A DNA stretch of 64,000 bases from Pseudofrankia inefficax (GCF_000166135.1 NC_014666.1:496001-560000); one strand, 5' to 3'. Counted from the first letter of the stretch, positions 7,740 through 17,046 are shown. Notes: generated by a model not told the origin, from the letters alone. Numbers and translations: made by a program.

Positions 7740-8083
7740 GAAAGATCGCTATCTGTGCGGGTGTCCCGCCGACAACCGGGGATTCGAGGAACTCGACCGG
7801 TTACACGCGGAGCGAAGGCCCGCTGTTGGGCAGCGGGTGCTACGACGCGCGGACAACTCGCGGCAGGAGCTCGACGAGCTGATACGGCCAGCATAGCTGG
7901 TCCGCGCGTCGCATCGGGTGCTGACCAGTGCGACCAGGCCGGCGGCGGCCCGCGGGCGACCGCCGATGACCGGGCCAGCGAGCTGAGGACGGCGTGCCCC
8001 GATGGGCCGCCGCACCCGGACGACGTCACTGGCGTCCGCCGTCGCAACTACCGCGCGCAGACCTGCCGGTGGCCCCGGCTGGG
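7740..8083. other. intergenic, no gene seen
   Basis: Between the helicase start and the kinase stop. Open frames here are tails of antisense shadows of the helicase. Presumably carries the helicase promoter; I see no convincing hairpin or dyad. Confidence 0.5.
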
Positions 8084-9535
8084 TCAGTGGGCCGGCGTGG
8101 AGGTGGCGCTGGCCGGTGGCGGGTCGGGGGCCGGTCCCCCCAGAAGCAGGTACAGGAGCCCGCCGAGTAGTCCTCGATCGGGCGAGGCCGGGGGAGTGGT
8201 CTGGGCTGGGGCGAGACTGGGTGTAACGGTGGCGCTGAGCTCCGTCGCCGGCACGGTGTGACTCACCGTCGTCGACAGGCGCGGCGAGGCTGAGACCTGC
8301 GGTGTGATGGTCGCCTGCGGCGCTTCGGCGAGGTTGGTGAGCGTCGGGGCCAGGGACGTGGACACGGCGCCGGTCGCGGCCAGCCCGTGCCGGTGACCGA
8401 GGACGAGGAGCAGCGCACCTACGAGGACCAGCAGTGTCGCCACCGCGCCGGCGGCGAGGATCCCGGCCGTCACGCGAGGAACGCGGCCGGCCGGGACCGT
8501 GCGGCTGGCTGGGGCGGGGATCTCGAGATCCTCGGTACTGGTCTCCTCGACCAGGTGGGTCCCCGGCTCGCGACCCCGTCGCGCCAGCGTCGTCGCGGCG
8601 GCCCTCCGGTAACTACTGATCTCGGCGGCGATGGTGTCGGGGAGCCAGCCTTCGCCGAGCAGGCCACGGTAGGTCGTTGGAACGGTGACGCTGTCGAGCC
8701 GTACCGCGAGCTCCATGGACAGCCTGCGACACAGGTCGATGATCTCTTCGCAGCTCGCGCGCTGCGCCGGAGCCTTCGCGAGGCAGCGCGTGAGGACCAG
8801 CGGCAGCGGCCACGGAACCTGATCCCAGTCGGGCTCGCCGTACTCGATGCGGTGAAACACGGTGCCGTCGCCGCCGAACGGATAGTCACCCGTCGCCGCG
8901 AAATAGGCGGTAGAGCCGAGGGAGAAGATGTCCGACGCACGGCCGACCTGGCCGTTCTCGACCTGCTCCGGCGACATGAACACGGGCGTGCCCACCGCCA
9001 CTCCGGGCCGGCTGAGCTCTCGGCTCGTGCCCTCGGTCGCCCGGGCCAGACCGAAGTCGATGACCAGCGGCCCTTCCGCCGCGACCATGACATTGCCCGG
9101 TTTGAGATCACGGTGGATGACGCCGGCCTGGTGAATGGACTCCAATGCCTCCGCGACCCCGGCGAGCAGCCCGAGCACAGTACGGGCCGGCAACGGGCCA
9201 GCGTGCCGGACCGCTGCCGAGAGGTTCGGCGCGGGTATGTACGCCGTGGCGACCCAGGGGCGGGCGGCATCGGGATTGGCGTCGACCACCGGAACGGTGT
9301 ACGCGCCCTGCACTCGCCGGGCGATGGCGACCTCCGCGGCGAACCGGCGCCGGAAATCGGCGTGGTCGGCGAACTCGGGCCGGATCAGCTTCAACGCGAT
9401 CGGCCGTCCGGCCCGGCTGGTCGCCAGGAACACCGTGCCCATGCCGCCCTCACCGATCCGAGCGCGCAGCTCATAGCCGCTCACCACGCGCGGATCGGCA
9501 TCCAGCAGGGGCAGGAAAAGCCGGTCGTTGGTCAC
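8084..9535 (-). CDS. membrane-anchored Ser/Thr protein kinase (PknB type)
   Basis: 483 aa counted from the GTG at 9535; the frame opens upstream to 9724 but lacks a ribosome site there. Kinase domain at residues 21-290: glycine loop GEGGMGTVF (28-36), catalytic Lys49 in IALKLI, HRDLKPGN (141-148, catalytic Asp143), DFGLAR, and GTPVFMSPEQ. A membrane helix near residue 385 (AGILAAGAVATLLVLVGALL) is followed by a Ser/Thr/Pro-rich extracytoplasmic tail of about 75 residues with no PASTA repeats. It probably phosphorylates cytosolic targets in response to an envelope cue. No linked phosphatase. Confidence 0.95.
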   Translation of the reverse strand: MTNDRLFLPLLDADPRVVSGYELRARIGEGGMGTVFLATSRAGRPIALKLIRPEFADHADFRRRFAAEVAIARRVQGAYTVPVVDANPDAARPWVATAYIPAPNLSAAVRHAGPLPARTVLGLLAGVAEALESIHQAGVIHRDLKPGNVMVAAEGPLVIDFGLARATEGTSRELSRPGVAVGTPVFMSPEQVENGQVGRASDIFSLGSTAYFAATGDYPFGGDGTVFHRIEYGEPDWDQVPWPLPLVLTRCLAKAPAQRASCEEIIDLCRRLSMELAVRLDSVTVPTTYRGLLGEGWLPDTIAAEISSYRRAAATTLARRGREPGTHLVEETSTEDLEIPAPASRTVPAGRVPRVTAGILAAGAVATLLVLVGALLLVLGHRHGLAATGAVSTSLAPTLTNLAEAPQATITPQVSASPRLSTTVSHTVPATELSATVTPSLAPAQTTPPASPDRGLLGGLLYLLLGGPAPDPPPASATSTPAH

Positions 9536-10203
9536 CCGCCGTCCTCGGCTGAAAGGAGAATGGCTAGACCCGTCCGGGCTTCCTTGCCCGACGGGATCGG
9601 TCCGCGTGGGCGGGATCGTTGGCTCCTCACAGCCGGCTGACGCCCAAGGCCACCGTGGGGTCAACCCGCAGAACGGTCCGTTACCAGTCCGCCGTGGCCT
9701 ACAGCGCGGCCAGGTCCCATCCAACCGGTCCGAACGGGTATGTCACGGATTGCACTGTATCGAACCCGCCGAGACACTGCTCCGTCGGTCGAAGCCGGGC
9801 GCGCCCCGGGCCGCAACGGCGAGCCCGTGGCGTCGTGGTGGCTTGAGCCTCGGCCGCTCCTCGTGCCGCAGCGGGCATGGTTAGCCTCGTCCCGAGACCA
9901 GCAAGATCGCTGCTTTCGCCCTCGCGTGGTTGTAACCACACGGGTTTTGTGACCATGCGAGGGCCGAAGTCGCGATCAAGCCACCGAGTTGGCCTCGCCG
10001 GACCCGGCACTGGCCACTGTCAGGCCTCCGGCCACCGTCCGAGAGCCTGCCTGACTGCGTCCGCGAGTCTGGCTGACCGCCGCCCGTACCCCGCCCGGTC
10101 GCGGCCGGCGGCGCGGCCGGCGGCCAGCCTGCGATCTCGGCGTGCCGTCTCAGGCCCAGCGTTGCTCCGGGACCATGCCACCTCGGGTACCGTGGACGAC
10201 GAT
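9536..10203. other. intergenic region between kinase and tRNA-Thr
   Basis: 668 bases with no credible gene; the frames here are short and lack ribosome sites. It contains the 73-bp palindromic element at 9905-9977. A TACCGT hexamer at 10188-10193, about 11 bases before the tRNA, could be the tRNA's -10 box. Confidence 0.55.
9905..9977. repeat. 73-bp palindromic repeat element, copy 1
   Basis: Imperfect palindrome running from GATCGCTGCTTTCGCCCTCG at the left to CGAGGGCCGAAGTCGCGATC at the right, around a loop containing GGTTGTAACC. It has exactly the same length as the element at 49365-49437 and shares the GATCGCG-N-CTT-(C/T)-GGCCCT arm. Probably a dispersed REP/MITE-like element of this genome. 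Confidence 0.65.
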
Positions 10204-10279
10204 GCCGGTGTGGCGCAATTGGTAGCGCACTCGACTTGTAATCGAAAGGTTAGGGGTTCGAGTCCCCTCACCGGCTCCA
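10204..10279 (+). tRNA. tRNA-Thr (anticodon TGT), CCA encoded
   Basis: Acceptor arms GCCGGTG and CACCGGC pair fully. The D arm is GCGC-AATTGGTA-GCGC, the anticodon loop CTTGTAA places TGT at positions 34-36, and the T arm is AGGGG-TTCGAGT-CCCCT, followed by discriminator T and an encoded CCA. The closing pair of the anticodon stem is a C-A mismatch. Confidence 0.95.
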
Positions 10280-10366
10280 TCAGCATCGCGCTGGCCTGCG
10301 GGTTCGCGATTTCCTCTCAGTGACGATCGAATGTCTCCCGATCCCGTCTACATCTGTCTCCCGTTC

Positions 10367-10831
10367 TCACTTCCGAAGCCAGCCGAGCGCGAGATGGCAG
10401 GCGCCCGCGGTCCGGGGCCGGTCGCGTGGGGAGATCAGGTGGAAAGCCTCGTCGGCCCCGTCCAGGCAGCCTGCTGCCTCGACGAGCAGCTGTTCGCAGG
10501 CCCGCGGCTCGTGGAGTATCGCCTGGGCTTCCGCCGCGTGCAGCATGGCCAGACCCGCCAGAATCCCGCTCGCTCCCCGGGTGGCCTTGATGGCCCGGGC
10601 GGCGAGCGGCAGGACCGCATCTGGTCGCCGTTCCCCGTAGAGCGCCACGATCGTGGAACGCGGTAACGCCAGACCGTCGATCGTCGGCTTTCCCACCTCG
10701 CAGCCTGTCTGCGCGGCTCGATCCAGGTGCAGCTTGGCGCTGGCGTGGTCGCGGCGCTGGGAGGCATCCCACAGCAGCTGGCCCATCAGGATCGACGCCC
10801 CGCCTTCGACCACCAGCACCTCACGCCGCAC
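10367..10831 (-). pseudogene. C-terminal part of an HTH-type regulator lacking its DNA-binding domain
   Basis: 154 codons from a GTG. The start of the frame (MGQLLWDASQRRDHASAKLHLDRA) resembles the middle of actinobacterial XRE-type regulators with a helical TPR-like C-terminal domain, which normally have about 250 preceding residues including a helix-turn-helix. None is found upstream in any frame, and no ribosome site precedes the GTG. I read it as a 5'-truncated relic, though an independently translated small helical protein is possible. Confidence 0.5.
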
Positions 10832-10973
10832 CCGCGCGCCACCGGCCAGACCCCGGAGCTCCGGAGGCCGGAGGGAGGGTCCGCTGAGACACGTCCCAAT
10901 TCGGCGAGCTCATCCCGCTTCTTCGAACGCGCTGAGCGAGGTCAGCCGGAAGGCTCGGGTTCACGCTGCGTGA

Positions 10974-11009
10974 GGTTACGCGAACCCAGCTTGGGTACTC
11001 ACCGTAACC
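10974..11009 (+). promoter_or_regulatory. dyad upstream of the DUF4142 gene
   Basis: Arms GGTTACG (10974-10980) and CGTAACC (11003-11009) flank an inner dyad ACCCA-GC-TTGGGT. Position about 45 bases before the chosen start fits an operator or promoter element; no adjacent regulator gene is intact. Confidence 0.45.
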
Positions 11010-11051
11010 ATGACAGCACAGAAAGCGAAGCGCTGGGAGGGTGGGGCGCGG

Positions 11052-11609
11052 ATGAAGCCGCTGGTCCGCCTCGGCATCGGTGTGAGCTGTGCGGTGGCGG
11101 TCGCGGGGCTACCCACGCCCGCGCGGGCGGCGTCGGCCCCGACCAGTCGTCCGCCGACGATGGTGATATCCCAGCAGGACCGCACGTGGATGGTCGACTT
11201 CGCTCGGGGCAACCGCTTCGAGATCTATAGCGGTGGCCTCGCTGCCCGCAAGGGCGTCCGCCCCGACACCCGCGCGGTGGGCCGGCGGCTCGTATCCGAC
11301 CACACCACGGCGCTCGCCGCGCTGAAGCAGCTCGCCCTCCAGCTGCGGGTCTCGCTGCCGACCACGCTGTCCGCCGACCAGCAGCGCGAGTTGCGCAAGC
11401 TCGGATCGCTGCACGGCATTGCGTTCGACCGCGAGTTCCTCACCTTCGAGATCGCCGATCATCGCAAGGTCATCGGCGCGACGGTCCAGGTCTCCCGGAC
11501 TGGGACAAACCCACAGGTCAAGGCCTTTGCCCGCCACAACCTACCGACCCTGCGTACTCATCTCAGGTTGGCCCAGGACGCCCTGACGGAACTTCCACCG
11601 GTCCACTGA
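11052..11609 (+). CDS. secreted DUF4142 protein (ferritin-like fold)
   Basis: 185 aa. Begins MKPLVRLGIGVSCAVAVAG with a cleavable signal peptide ending near ARA-AS, then a DUF4142 domain: ISQQDRTWMVDFARGNRFEI, described by QQDRTWMVDFARGN, and DTRAVGRRLVSDHTTALAAL, the conserved DH motif. The family has a four-helix ferritin-like fold in the periplasm or outside the membrane and unknown function. An ATG at 11010 is in frame, but GGGAGG lies properly before 11052 and the signal peptide starts there. Followed by a 17-bp hairpin terminator. Confidence 0.88.
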   Translation: MKPLVRLGIGVSCAVAVAGLPTPARAASAPTSRPPTMVISQQDRTWMVDFARGNRFEIYSGGLAARKGVRPDTRAVGRRLVSDHTTALAALKQLALQLRVSLPTTLSADQQRELRKLGSLHGIAFDREFLTFEIADHRKVIGATVQVSRTGTNPQVKAFARHNLPTLRTHLRLAQDALTELPPVH

Positions 11610-11644
11610 CTGCGGCAGCGCTCAGCCGCTTGCACAGTCAGGCG

Positions 11645-11690
11645 CCCTCAGTCGGTGGCGGACGCGACTGCGCCCGCCACCGACTGAGGG
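11645..11690 (+). terminator. 17-bp perfect hairpin
   Basis: Arms CCCTCAGTCGGTGGCGG (11645-11661) and CCGCCACCGACTGAGGG (11674-11690) with a 12-base loop, 36 bases past the DUF4142 stop. Likely intrinsic terminator; no U-tract. Confidence 0.8.
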
Positions 11691-11696
11691 TTGGTC

Positions 11697-11819
11697 ATGT
11701 CGAATCCTGGGGAGCCGTTCGGCGGGCTCGGCGGTGACGCGGCCAGAGGCTTCGGGGCGCACTTCGAGCAGGCGCAGAAGATGCAGGCCGCGATGATCGA
11801 CGCGCAACAGGAGCTCACG
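11697..11819 (+). pseudogene. YbaB/EbfC N-terminal remnant
   Basis: From ATG 11697 about 41 codons resemble the nucleoid-associated YbaB/EbfC family: the stretch FEQAQKMQAAMIDAQQELT matches its first helix (QAQKMQ...AQEEL). After 11819 the frame continues as unrelated PQAPHLSWARRA residues to 11927 and the family's GGGLV core is missing. Interpreted as a gene broken by an insertion or deletion. It sits directly after the hairpin terminator. Confidence 0.55.
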
Positions 11820-12108
11820 ACACCTCAGGCGCCGCATTTGAGCTGGGCGAGGCGGGCAGCGAGCACGTCGGCGGGCTCTTCCGGCACCCGCACCTCCGAA
11901 CACGCCACGAACCCGGAAGGCGGCTGAGACGAGGGCTATACCGCAGCAGCGCATCGACCTCCCGGTCAGGTTCTCGCCAGCGGCCCAGACCCATCCGTAG
12001 CCGATCAACGGCGTCGAAGAAGCCGGCGAGGACGGTTGGCGGCATTGAATTTCGACGAGGGTTCTCGACGCCCTCTCCCGGGATATCAGGCGGCTGCTAG
12101 CGGGTGTC

Positions 12109-12234
12109 GGCAGACGACCGTTTGCCGACAAGATCGAACGGTACGCGGGCCTACGGAGCGCGTGGCACAGCGCGAACCGCAGGTACCACGGCACCGCCAC
12201 CGTGATCGCTCCAGGCGGGAACGGAACCCGGTGA
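12109..12234 (+). pseudogene. possible replication-relaxation-like fragment
   Basis: A short plus frame reading RPFADKIERYAGLRSAW and ending TGA at 12232-12234 recalls the C-terminal part of replication-relaxation proteins of actinobacterial conjugative elements. It has no start and is very short, so this is a weak call. The remainder of 11820-12632 has no gene I can support. Confidence 0.25.
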
Positions 12235-12402
12235 ACTCCGAGACCGGGACCGGCAAGCGAACACGGCAGCGACCCATCACTCGATCACGCCCGCCCGTCG
12301 AGACCGACCACGATCCCGATCCGCGCAACAGTCCTGTCGTCGGGCATCAGACGGGTTCTGGATCGGTCCCTGCGCAACTTCCCTCGCGTCCCTGTCGGAG
12401 TT

Positions 12403-12445
12403 GTGCCTGCCAACAAATACGTCCGGGTAGGTCAGACGGCATGTT
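12403..12445 (-). repeat. degenerate IS end, copy A
   Basis: 43 bases that match 13484-13526 at 34 positions, in the same orientation, 1,081 bases apart. On the minus strand both contain a CAYGCCGYC-TGA stop context followed by CGGCC/CTACCCGGACG, so they look like 3' ends of the same transposase type plus the element terminus. Confidence 0.5.
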
Positions 12446-12632
12446 CGTTCGAAGGTCAGAACTCTCTGCGGGGCGCTGCCGGGGATCGGCTGAACCGGTC
12501 GTCCGCGAAATCATGGACCGGGCCAAAGCGACCGGCCGCCGACCGTCCTTCCATGTCGCGCTCTGCCGCCCCGGCCAGGCCCGCCCGCTCCGTCGTGCCC
12601 GCCCGCTCCGCCCCGTGCCCGCCCGCTCCCGC

Positions 12633-13256
12633 TCAGGTCAGGACCGGGAACAGGTCGGCCGCGCTCCGACCGGTCGCGGCCTCGATGAAGTCGACCGGCG
12701 GTGCCATCTCGGCGAGCAGCGCCGTCGTATGCGCTAGGCCGTCGGCGGGTACGTTCGGCGCCTGGCCAAGCGCGCGATGAAGGTCGAGCAGGTGCACGGT
12801 CGCCTCCACGATGCCGATACTGACGGCCTCGTCGAGGCGGAGGATCGCCTGCCCGAAGTAGTCCACGGCGACGGGGCCTAGCTGGCGCGCGGTCGCGATC
12901 GCCCGCGGTCCGGCGCTGGCGAACTGCTCGACCATCTGCTCGGTGGTGTACTTGGCCGCGTCCTCGAGGGCACGGGCCGCGGACCAGTCCCGCAGGCGGT
13001 TGGCGCTTCCGTCCGGGGTGTTGAAGTCGCGTAGGAGCGCAGCGGCTGTGGCGTGCGTGGGTTCTGCGTCCCGGACCCGGTCGACCAGGCTCGTGAAGGC
13101 GAGCGGCCATGATCCGACATGCGCGTACAGGCTCCGCACGTCCCAGGTGCCAAGCCGAGTCGGCCGCACCCAGTGCTCGTCGGCCATCGCCAGGCCGTGT
13201 TCCGCCCAGACCGACCAGAGCGTGTCGAGCGTGGTGAGGCGATCCTCGATCGTCAT
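12633..13256 (-). CDS. maleylpyruvate isomerase family mycothiol-dependent enzyme
   Basis: 207 aa. Belongs by pattern to the DinB-like MDMPI N-terminal fold: TTLDTLWSVWAEHGLAM, DVRSLYAHVGSWPLAFTSLV with the metal-site His, and a central VEATVHLLDLHRALG helix supplying the second His-rich metal site. Members use mycothiol as a cofactor for isomerisation or thiol-transfer to electrophiles in the cytosol. Start ATG at 13256. It stands alone between two degenerate IS ends inside a region of broken genes, so it may be a passenger of a past transposition; its own frame is intact. Confidence 0.8.
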   Translation of the reverse strand: MTIEDRLTTLDTLWSVWAEHGLAMADEHWVRPTRLGTWDVRSLYAHVGSWPLAFTSLVDRVRDAEPTHATAAALLRDFNTPDGSANRLRDWSAARALEDAAKYTTEQMVEQFASAGPRAIATARQLGPVAVDYFGQAILRLDEAVSIGIVEATVHLLDLHRALGQAPNVPADGLAHTTALLAEMAPPVDFIEAATGRSAADLFPVLT

Positions 13257-13483
13257 GCCTAGATGCTACTGACGGGCGACGAAACTGCTGGAAAGTAGCC
13301 AGGCAAGGACTCGATAGTTGTCAACCGCAGCCGCGAGGACAGCTGAGCCTATCGGCGTGGTGTCCGTGCTGGTGGCGATGGTGGCATTGCCCTTCGGTAT
13401 CGACGCTACGTACCGGCGAGTCAGCGGCCGGTCAACCGGGGCCTAGCCCGGACCTTTTCGTGTCAGGATCTGCAACCGACTCT

Positions 13484-13526
13484 GTTCCTGTCGAAAAATG
13501 CGTCCGGGCCGGTCAGGCGGCGTGTT
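13484..13526 (-). repeat. degenerate IS end, copy B
   Basis: Second copy of the 43-base repeat seen at 12403-12445 (79% identity, mostly transitions). It covers the stop codon of the transposase relic at 13513 and about 30 bases beyond. Confidence 0.5.
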
Positions 13527-13620
13527 GGTATTCGTGCAGAATGCCGGTGCAGCGATCATTTTGATGGATGAGGAGTTGGGTGAGTCGGCCCGGATCGCTG
13601 ATCGGTTCGGGCGGTGGTTG
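13513..13620 (-). pseudogene. transposase C-terminal relic
   Basis: Minus-strand frame ending GRLTQLLIHQNDRCTGILHEYQHAA then TGA at 13513. A C-terminus of the type (R)LGGLIHEYxxAA is common in actinobacterial integrase-core transposases. Only the last 30 or so residues are recognisable. Call from pattern memory. Confidence 0.4.
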
Positions 13621-13712
13621 GAGCGTTCGGGACCGACTCGGCGGCGGCGAGTCCGGCGCGACTCGCGCGTCGGCAAGTCGTCGGTCAATAGCTCGACGTG
13701 CGCGTTCGATCG

Positions 13713-13874
13713 GTTCCGCTCGCACACGACGGCGTACTGCGCGTTGGCGAGGAACAAGGCAGCCTGAATGTCGAAGGCAAATTGGGCCACGTCCTCCTTC
13801 GGGTTAATCGCCCCCTCAGCTCGCGCGTCGCGGGTGGCGCCTTCGATACGGGTGGACAGCCGAGCCGCGAAGCC
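13713..13874 (-). pseudogene. TetR ligand-domain fragment
   Basis: Minus frame GFAARLSTRIEGATRDARAE then INPKEDVAQFAFDIQAALFLAN resembles the C-terminal helices of TetR regulators (EG-x-I-xxxxDVxQLAFELxALLLGAN). There is no helix-turn-helix upstream; instead the sequence runs into a phosphotransferase fragment in another frame. Confidence 0.45.
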
Positions 13875-13896
13875 GACCAGCGTCGGGCAGGAGCCT

Positions 13897-14082
13897 GTCG
13901 CCGAAGTCAACGATGCCCGCGAGGGTCCCGTCCGCGACGACGACGTTCGCGGGATGCAAGTCGCCGTGCACCCACATCCGCGGACCCTCCCACTCAGGAG
14001 CCGCCACCGCGTCGTCCCACACCGCCCGGATGTCGTCCTCGGCGACGCGGCCGAGGTCCACGGCGTGCAGGAAGCTCTCGAA
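13897..14082 (-). pseudogene. aminoglycoside phosphotransferase-family fragment
   Basis: About 62 residues of an APH/choline-kinase-like fold: FESFLHAVDLGRVAEDDIRAVW, the Brenner motif WVHGDLHPANVVV (catalytic HGDxxxxN) and metal-binding IVDFGD. Reading then shifts to unrelated RLLPDAGRL, and the N-terminal lobe is missing. Broken on both sides, so inactive. Confidence 0.6.
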
Positions 14083-14523
14083 GCCGTGCGTGCATTTCCT
14101 GGGGTGAGCGCCGACCTTGGTAGTGGTGTCGTCGGCGTTCACGGCCTCGCCTGCGGCGATGGCGCACTGGCGTCGACCTTCGCTCCGCCATGCCGCGCGT
14201 CGCCACACCGTCACCGTCGAACCCGGACCGGCGCACGACCCGCGGCCTCGTGACGAGACAGGAGAGTCGCCGGGGCGCGGGCAGTCTGGCTGCCGGTGGA
14301 CGCGACCCGACTCGGCACGCTGAACCAACTCGCCGGCCGCGCCGGCACCCCCAGTTCCGACATCATTGACGCCGACGAGCAAACCCGTTCCCCCTCGGCC
14401 CCTGGACGACCGGCCGTGACACGCTCCGGCCACCCCCAGCACCGCCTGCCGAGCGGACTATGCCAGGGCATCGTTCTCCTGACTGCCATGCAACGCGCAT
14501 GCTCAGGCCGGCAGGGTGAAATA

Positions 14524-17046
14524 GTGAGCGGCAGCGATGTACTACGCGGGTCCGAGGCGAAAAGGCTGCCGGGGGGTGGCGTGGCGGAGAGGCTCACCGA
14601 TGAACAGGTGGAGACGCTCGCTCACCTGATCACCGACCCGTTCGCGGCCCGCCAGCTGGTCGCGGCAGCCGGAATCCCCATGGCCGATCAGCCGTGGAGC
14701 ACGCACTCGCCACGGATGTTCTGGACGGAGGTCTCGGCCGCGTTCGCGAACGGCGCCGCCGTCGACGGAGCTCAGCGCCTACTGACCCTCGCGCGTGACC
14801 AGTTTCCCGCCAACATCGTTCTCGCAGGGCCGCCCGTGTTTGCGCCGGCCGGCGCAAACACGTCGCCGCGGCCCGCAGTCTGGAATATTCCGCCGCGACC
14901 GGCCCGCTTCGTCGGGCGTGCCGACCTGCTCACCGCACTCGCCGGCCATCTGAGCGTCGGGGGAGATACCCCGGGCATCGCGGCCGTCACCGGGATGGGC
15001 GGCGTAGGGAAGACCGCGCTCGCGATCGAGTACGCCCACCGTCAACGATTGGCATTCGACGTCGTCTGGTGGATACCCGCGCAGCGCGCCGAACTCCTGG
15101 ACACACACCTCGCCGCGCTCGGCCAGCAGCTGGGATTGCCCGCCGACGCGAAACCACTCACGGTCCTCGCGCAGCTGCGGCGCACCGCTGTCACCTGGCT
15201 TCTGGTGTTCGACGACGTCGATGACCCTGCGACGGTGATGCCGTATAGGCCGACGGACGGACACGGCCGGATGCTCGTGACTTCCCGGCAGCGGGGGTGG
15301 CGCGGCATCGGCGCGGCGATCGACGTCCCGACACTCACGCGCCCCGAGTCGATCGCTCTCCTGACCGGCCACCTCCCCGACGCCGACCCGCCGGCCGCCA
15401 ACCACGTGGCCGAGCTGCTCGGCGATCTGGCACTCGCTGTCGAGCAGGCCGCGGCCTTCTGCGAGCGAACCGGCATCCCGCTCGTGGACCTGGCCCATCT
15501 GCTAGTCGAACGCCTCGATGAGGCGTTGGCCCTCGGCGAAGTCGTCGAACGCCCCGAGGTCACCGTCGCCACGCTCTGGGACCTCTCGGTACGTCGCCTC
15601 GCCGCCGAGCAACCCGCGGCGGTCGCCCTGCTGGAACTGCTCGCACTGTGCGCACCCGACCCGCTGCCACTGGACCTGCTCGCCGAGCACGCCGAGCAGC
15701 TCAGCGACAGCCGGCTCTCGCACGCTGTCCGCGACCCGCTCACCTGGGCCCGCACGGTCGGCGCCCTCGTCAGCTACAGCCTGGCCACCCGCGACGACAC
15801 CACCATCTGGGTACACCGCCTCGTCCAGGCCGCGACCCGCCGCCAGATGCACGATGCGCACCAGGAGCACCTTCTCGCCGACCTTCTCGCGCTCCTCGAG
15901 GCCGATCTGCCCGAGGACATCACGCTCACTCCGCAGAGCTGGCCTCGCTGGCGGCTGCTGCTCCCACACGTGCGTGCCGCACTGGCCCGGGCGAGCGTCC
16001 CCGCTGACCGAAACTGGACCACCGCGCCGTACCCACCAGCCACCCGCGACGCGATCTGCTCACTGTCGGACCGCACGGCGACCTACCTCACCGAGCACGG
16101 CCGCCCCACCGAGGCCCTGCCGCTCTACAACCAAAGCCTCGCCATCACAGAGACAATCCATGGCCGCGACAATCCGCGCGCCGCTCCGATCCTCCTTCAT
16201 CTCGCATCGGCGCTGCGCGTCCTAGGGCGGTACAGGGAGGCCCTACCGCTGAATCAACGCGCCGTGACTCTGACCGAAACCACGTTCGGCACAGAAGACC
16301 CCCGGACGGGAGAGGCACGCAACAATCTCGCCGTAACACTAGGTAACCTGGGGCGTTTTGATGAGGCCCTGTCGTCGTACGAGAAGGCGCTTTCTATTGC
16401 CGAGGCCACCTATGGTCCCGACGATTTCAGGGTCAGTATTGTCCTGGGCAATATGGCGGGTGCGTTCTACCACCTGAAGCGCACCGACCAGGCGTTGCCG
16501 CTGATCAGGCGCGCAGCAGCCATCACCGAGAGCTGCCGTGGACCCGACCATCCTCAGGTCGCGGTCGCCCTGAACATGTTGGCGATGACGCTAACTCACC
16601 GACGCCACCACGGCGAGGTCATAGAGCTTTTGCAACGGGTCCTAGCCATCAACGAGGCGGCCTACGGACCCGGCCACCCCGAAGTCGCGGCAAACGTGAA
16701 CAACCTGGCGCTGACCCTGCGCTATTCCGGACGAGCCGCCGAAGCGCTTCCGCTATTCGATCGGGCCCTGGCAATCTCCGAAGCCACCTTCGGCCCCAAC
16801 CACCCCGAGGTCGCCCGCACCCAGCACAACCGCGCACTGGCGCTCGCCGACCTCGGACAAACAGCCGAAGCGCTCGCACTCGTGCGCCATGCTCTCACCA
16901 TCGCGGAAGCCACCTACGGCCCCGAACACCCCTACAGCGCAGAAGCTCGCAACAACCTCGGAATTATCTACATCCGGCACCGGCACCCCTGGCTGCCGCG
17001 ACTAACCAGAGCCGCGAAGCGCCGCCGCGGACCTGCACGGTCCTGA
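14524..17046 (+). CDS. STAND ATPase: EAD1-like domain, NB-ARC, TPR repeats
   Basis: 840 aa from GTG 14524 (GGCAGGG upstream); GTG 14581 is an equally possible start, and the frame is open back to 14296. Residues about 23-100 resemble effector-associated domain 1 (LTDEQVETLAHLITDPFAARQLV, then MFWTEVSAAF and LLTLARDQFPAN). The NB-ARC ATPase has GMGGVGKT at 157-164 and Walker B WLLVFDDVDD. From about residue 510 there are some seven 42-residue kinesin-light-chain-like TPRs with the recurring EATYGPDHP motif. Such STAND proteins sense a trigger through the repeats, oligomerise with ATP and recruit a partner through the EAD in conflict or programmed-death systems. No partner carrying the same domain is seen nearby. 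Confidence 0.9.
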   Translation: MSGSDVLRGSEAKRLPGGGVAERLTDEQVETLAHLITDPFAARQLVAAAGIPMADQPWSTHSPRMFWTEVSAAFANGAAVDGAQRLLTLARDQFPANIVLAGPPVFAPAGANTSPRPAVWNIPPRPARFVGRADLLTALAGHLSVGGDTPGIAAVTGMGGVGKTALAIEYAHRQRLAFDVVWWIPAQRAELLDTHLAALGQQLGLPADAKPLTVLAQLRRTAVTWLLVFDDVDDPATVMPYRPTDGHGRMLVTSRQRGWRGIGAAIDVPTLTRPESIALLTGHLPDADPPAANHVAELLGDLALAVEQAAAFCERTGIPLVDLAHLLVERLDEALALGEVVERPEVTVATLWDLSVRRLAAEQPAAVALLELLALCAPDPLPLDLLAEHAEQLSDSRLSHAVRDPLTWARTVGALVSYSLATRDDTTIWVHRLVQAATRRQMHDAHQEHLLADLLALLEADLPEDITLTPQSWPRWRLLLPHVRAALARASVPADRNWTTAPYPPATRDAICSLSDRTATYLTEHGRPTEALPLYNQSLAITETIHGRDNPRAAPILLHLASALRVLGRYREALPLNQRAVTLTETTFGTEDPRTGEARNNLAVTLGNLGRFDEALSSYEKALSIAEATYGPDDFRVSIVLGNMAGAFYHLKRTDQALPLIRRAAAITESCRGPDHPQVAVALNMLAMTLTHRRHHGEVIELLQRVLAINEAAYGPGHPEVAANVNNLALTLRYSGRAAEALPLFDRALAISEATFGPNHPEVARTQHNRALALADLGQTAEALALVRHALTIAEATYGPEHPYSAEARNNLGIIYIRHRHPWLPRLTRAAKRRRGPARS

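Noticed and set aside
12403-13526. intact composite transposon
   Set aside because: The two IS-like ends are degenerate (34 of 43 bases match), both in the same orientation, and no complete transposase frame remains.
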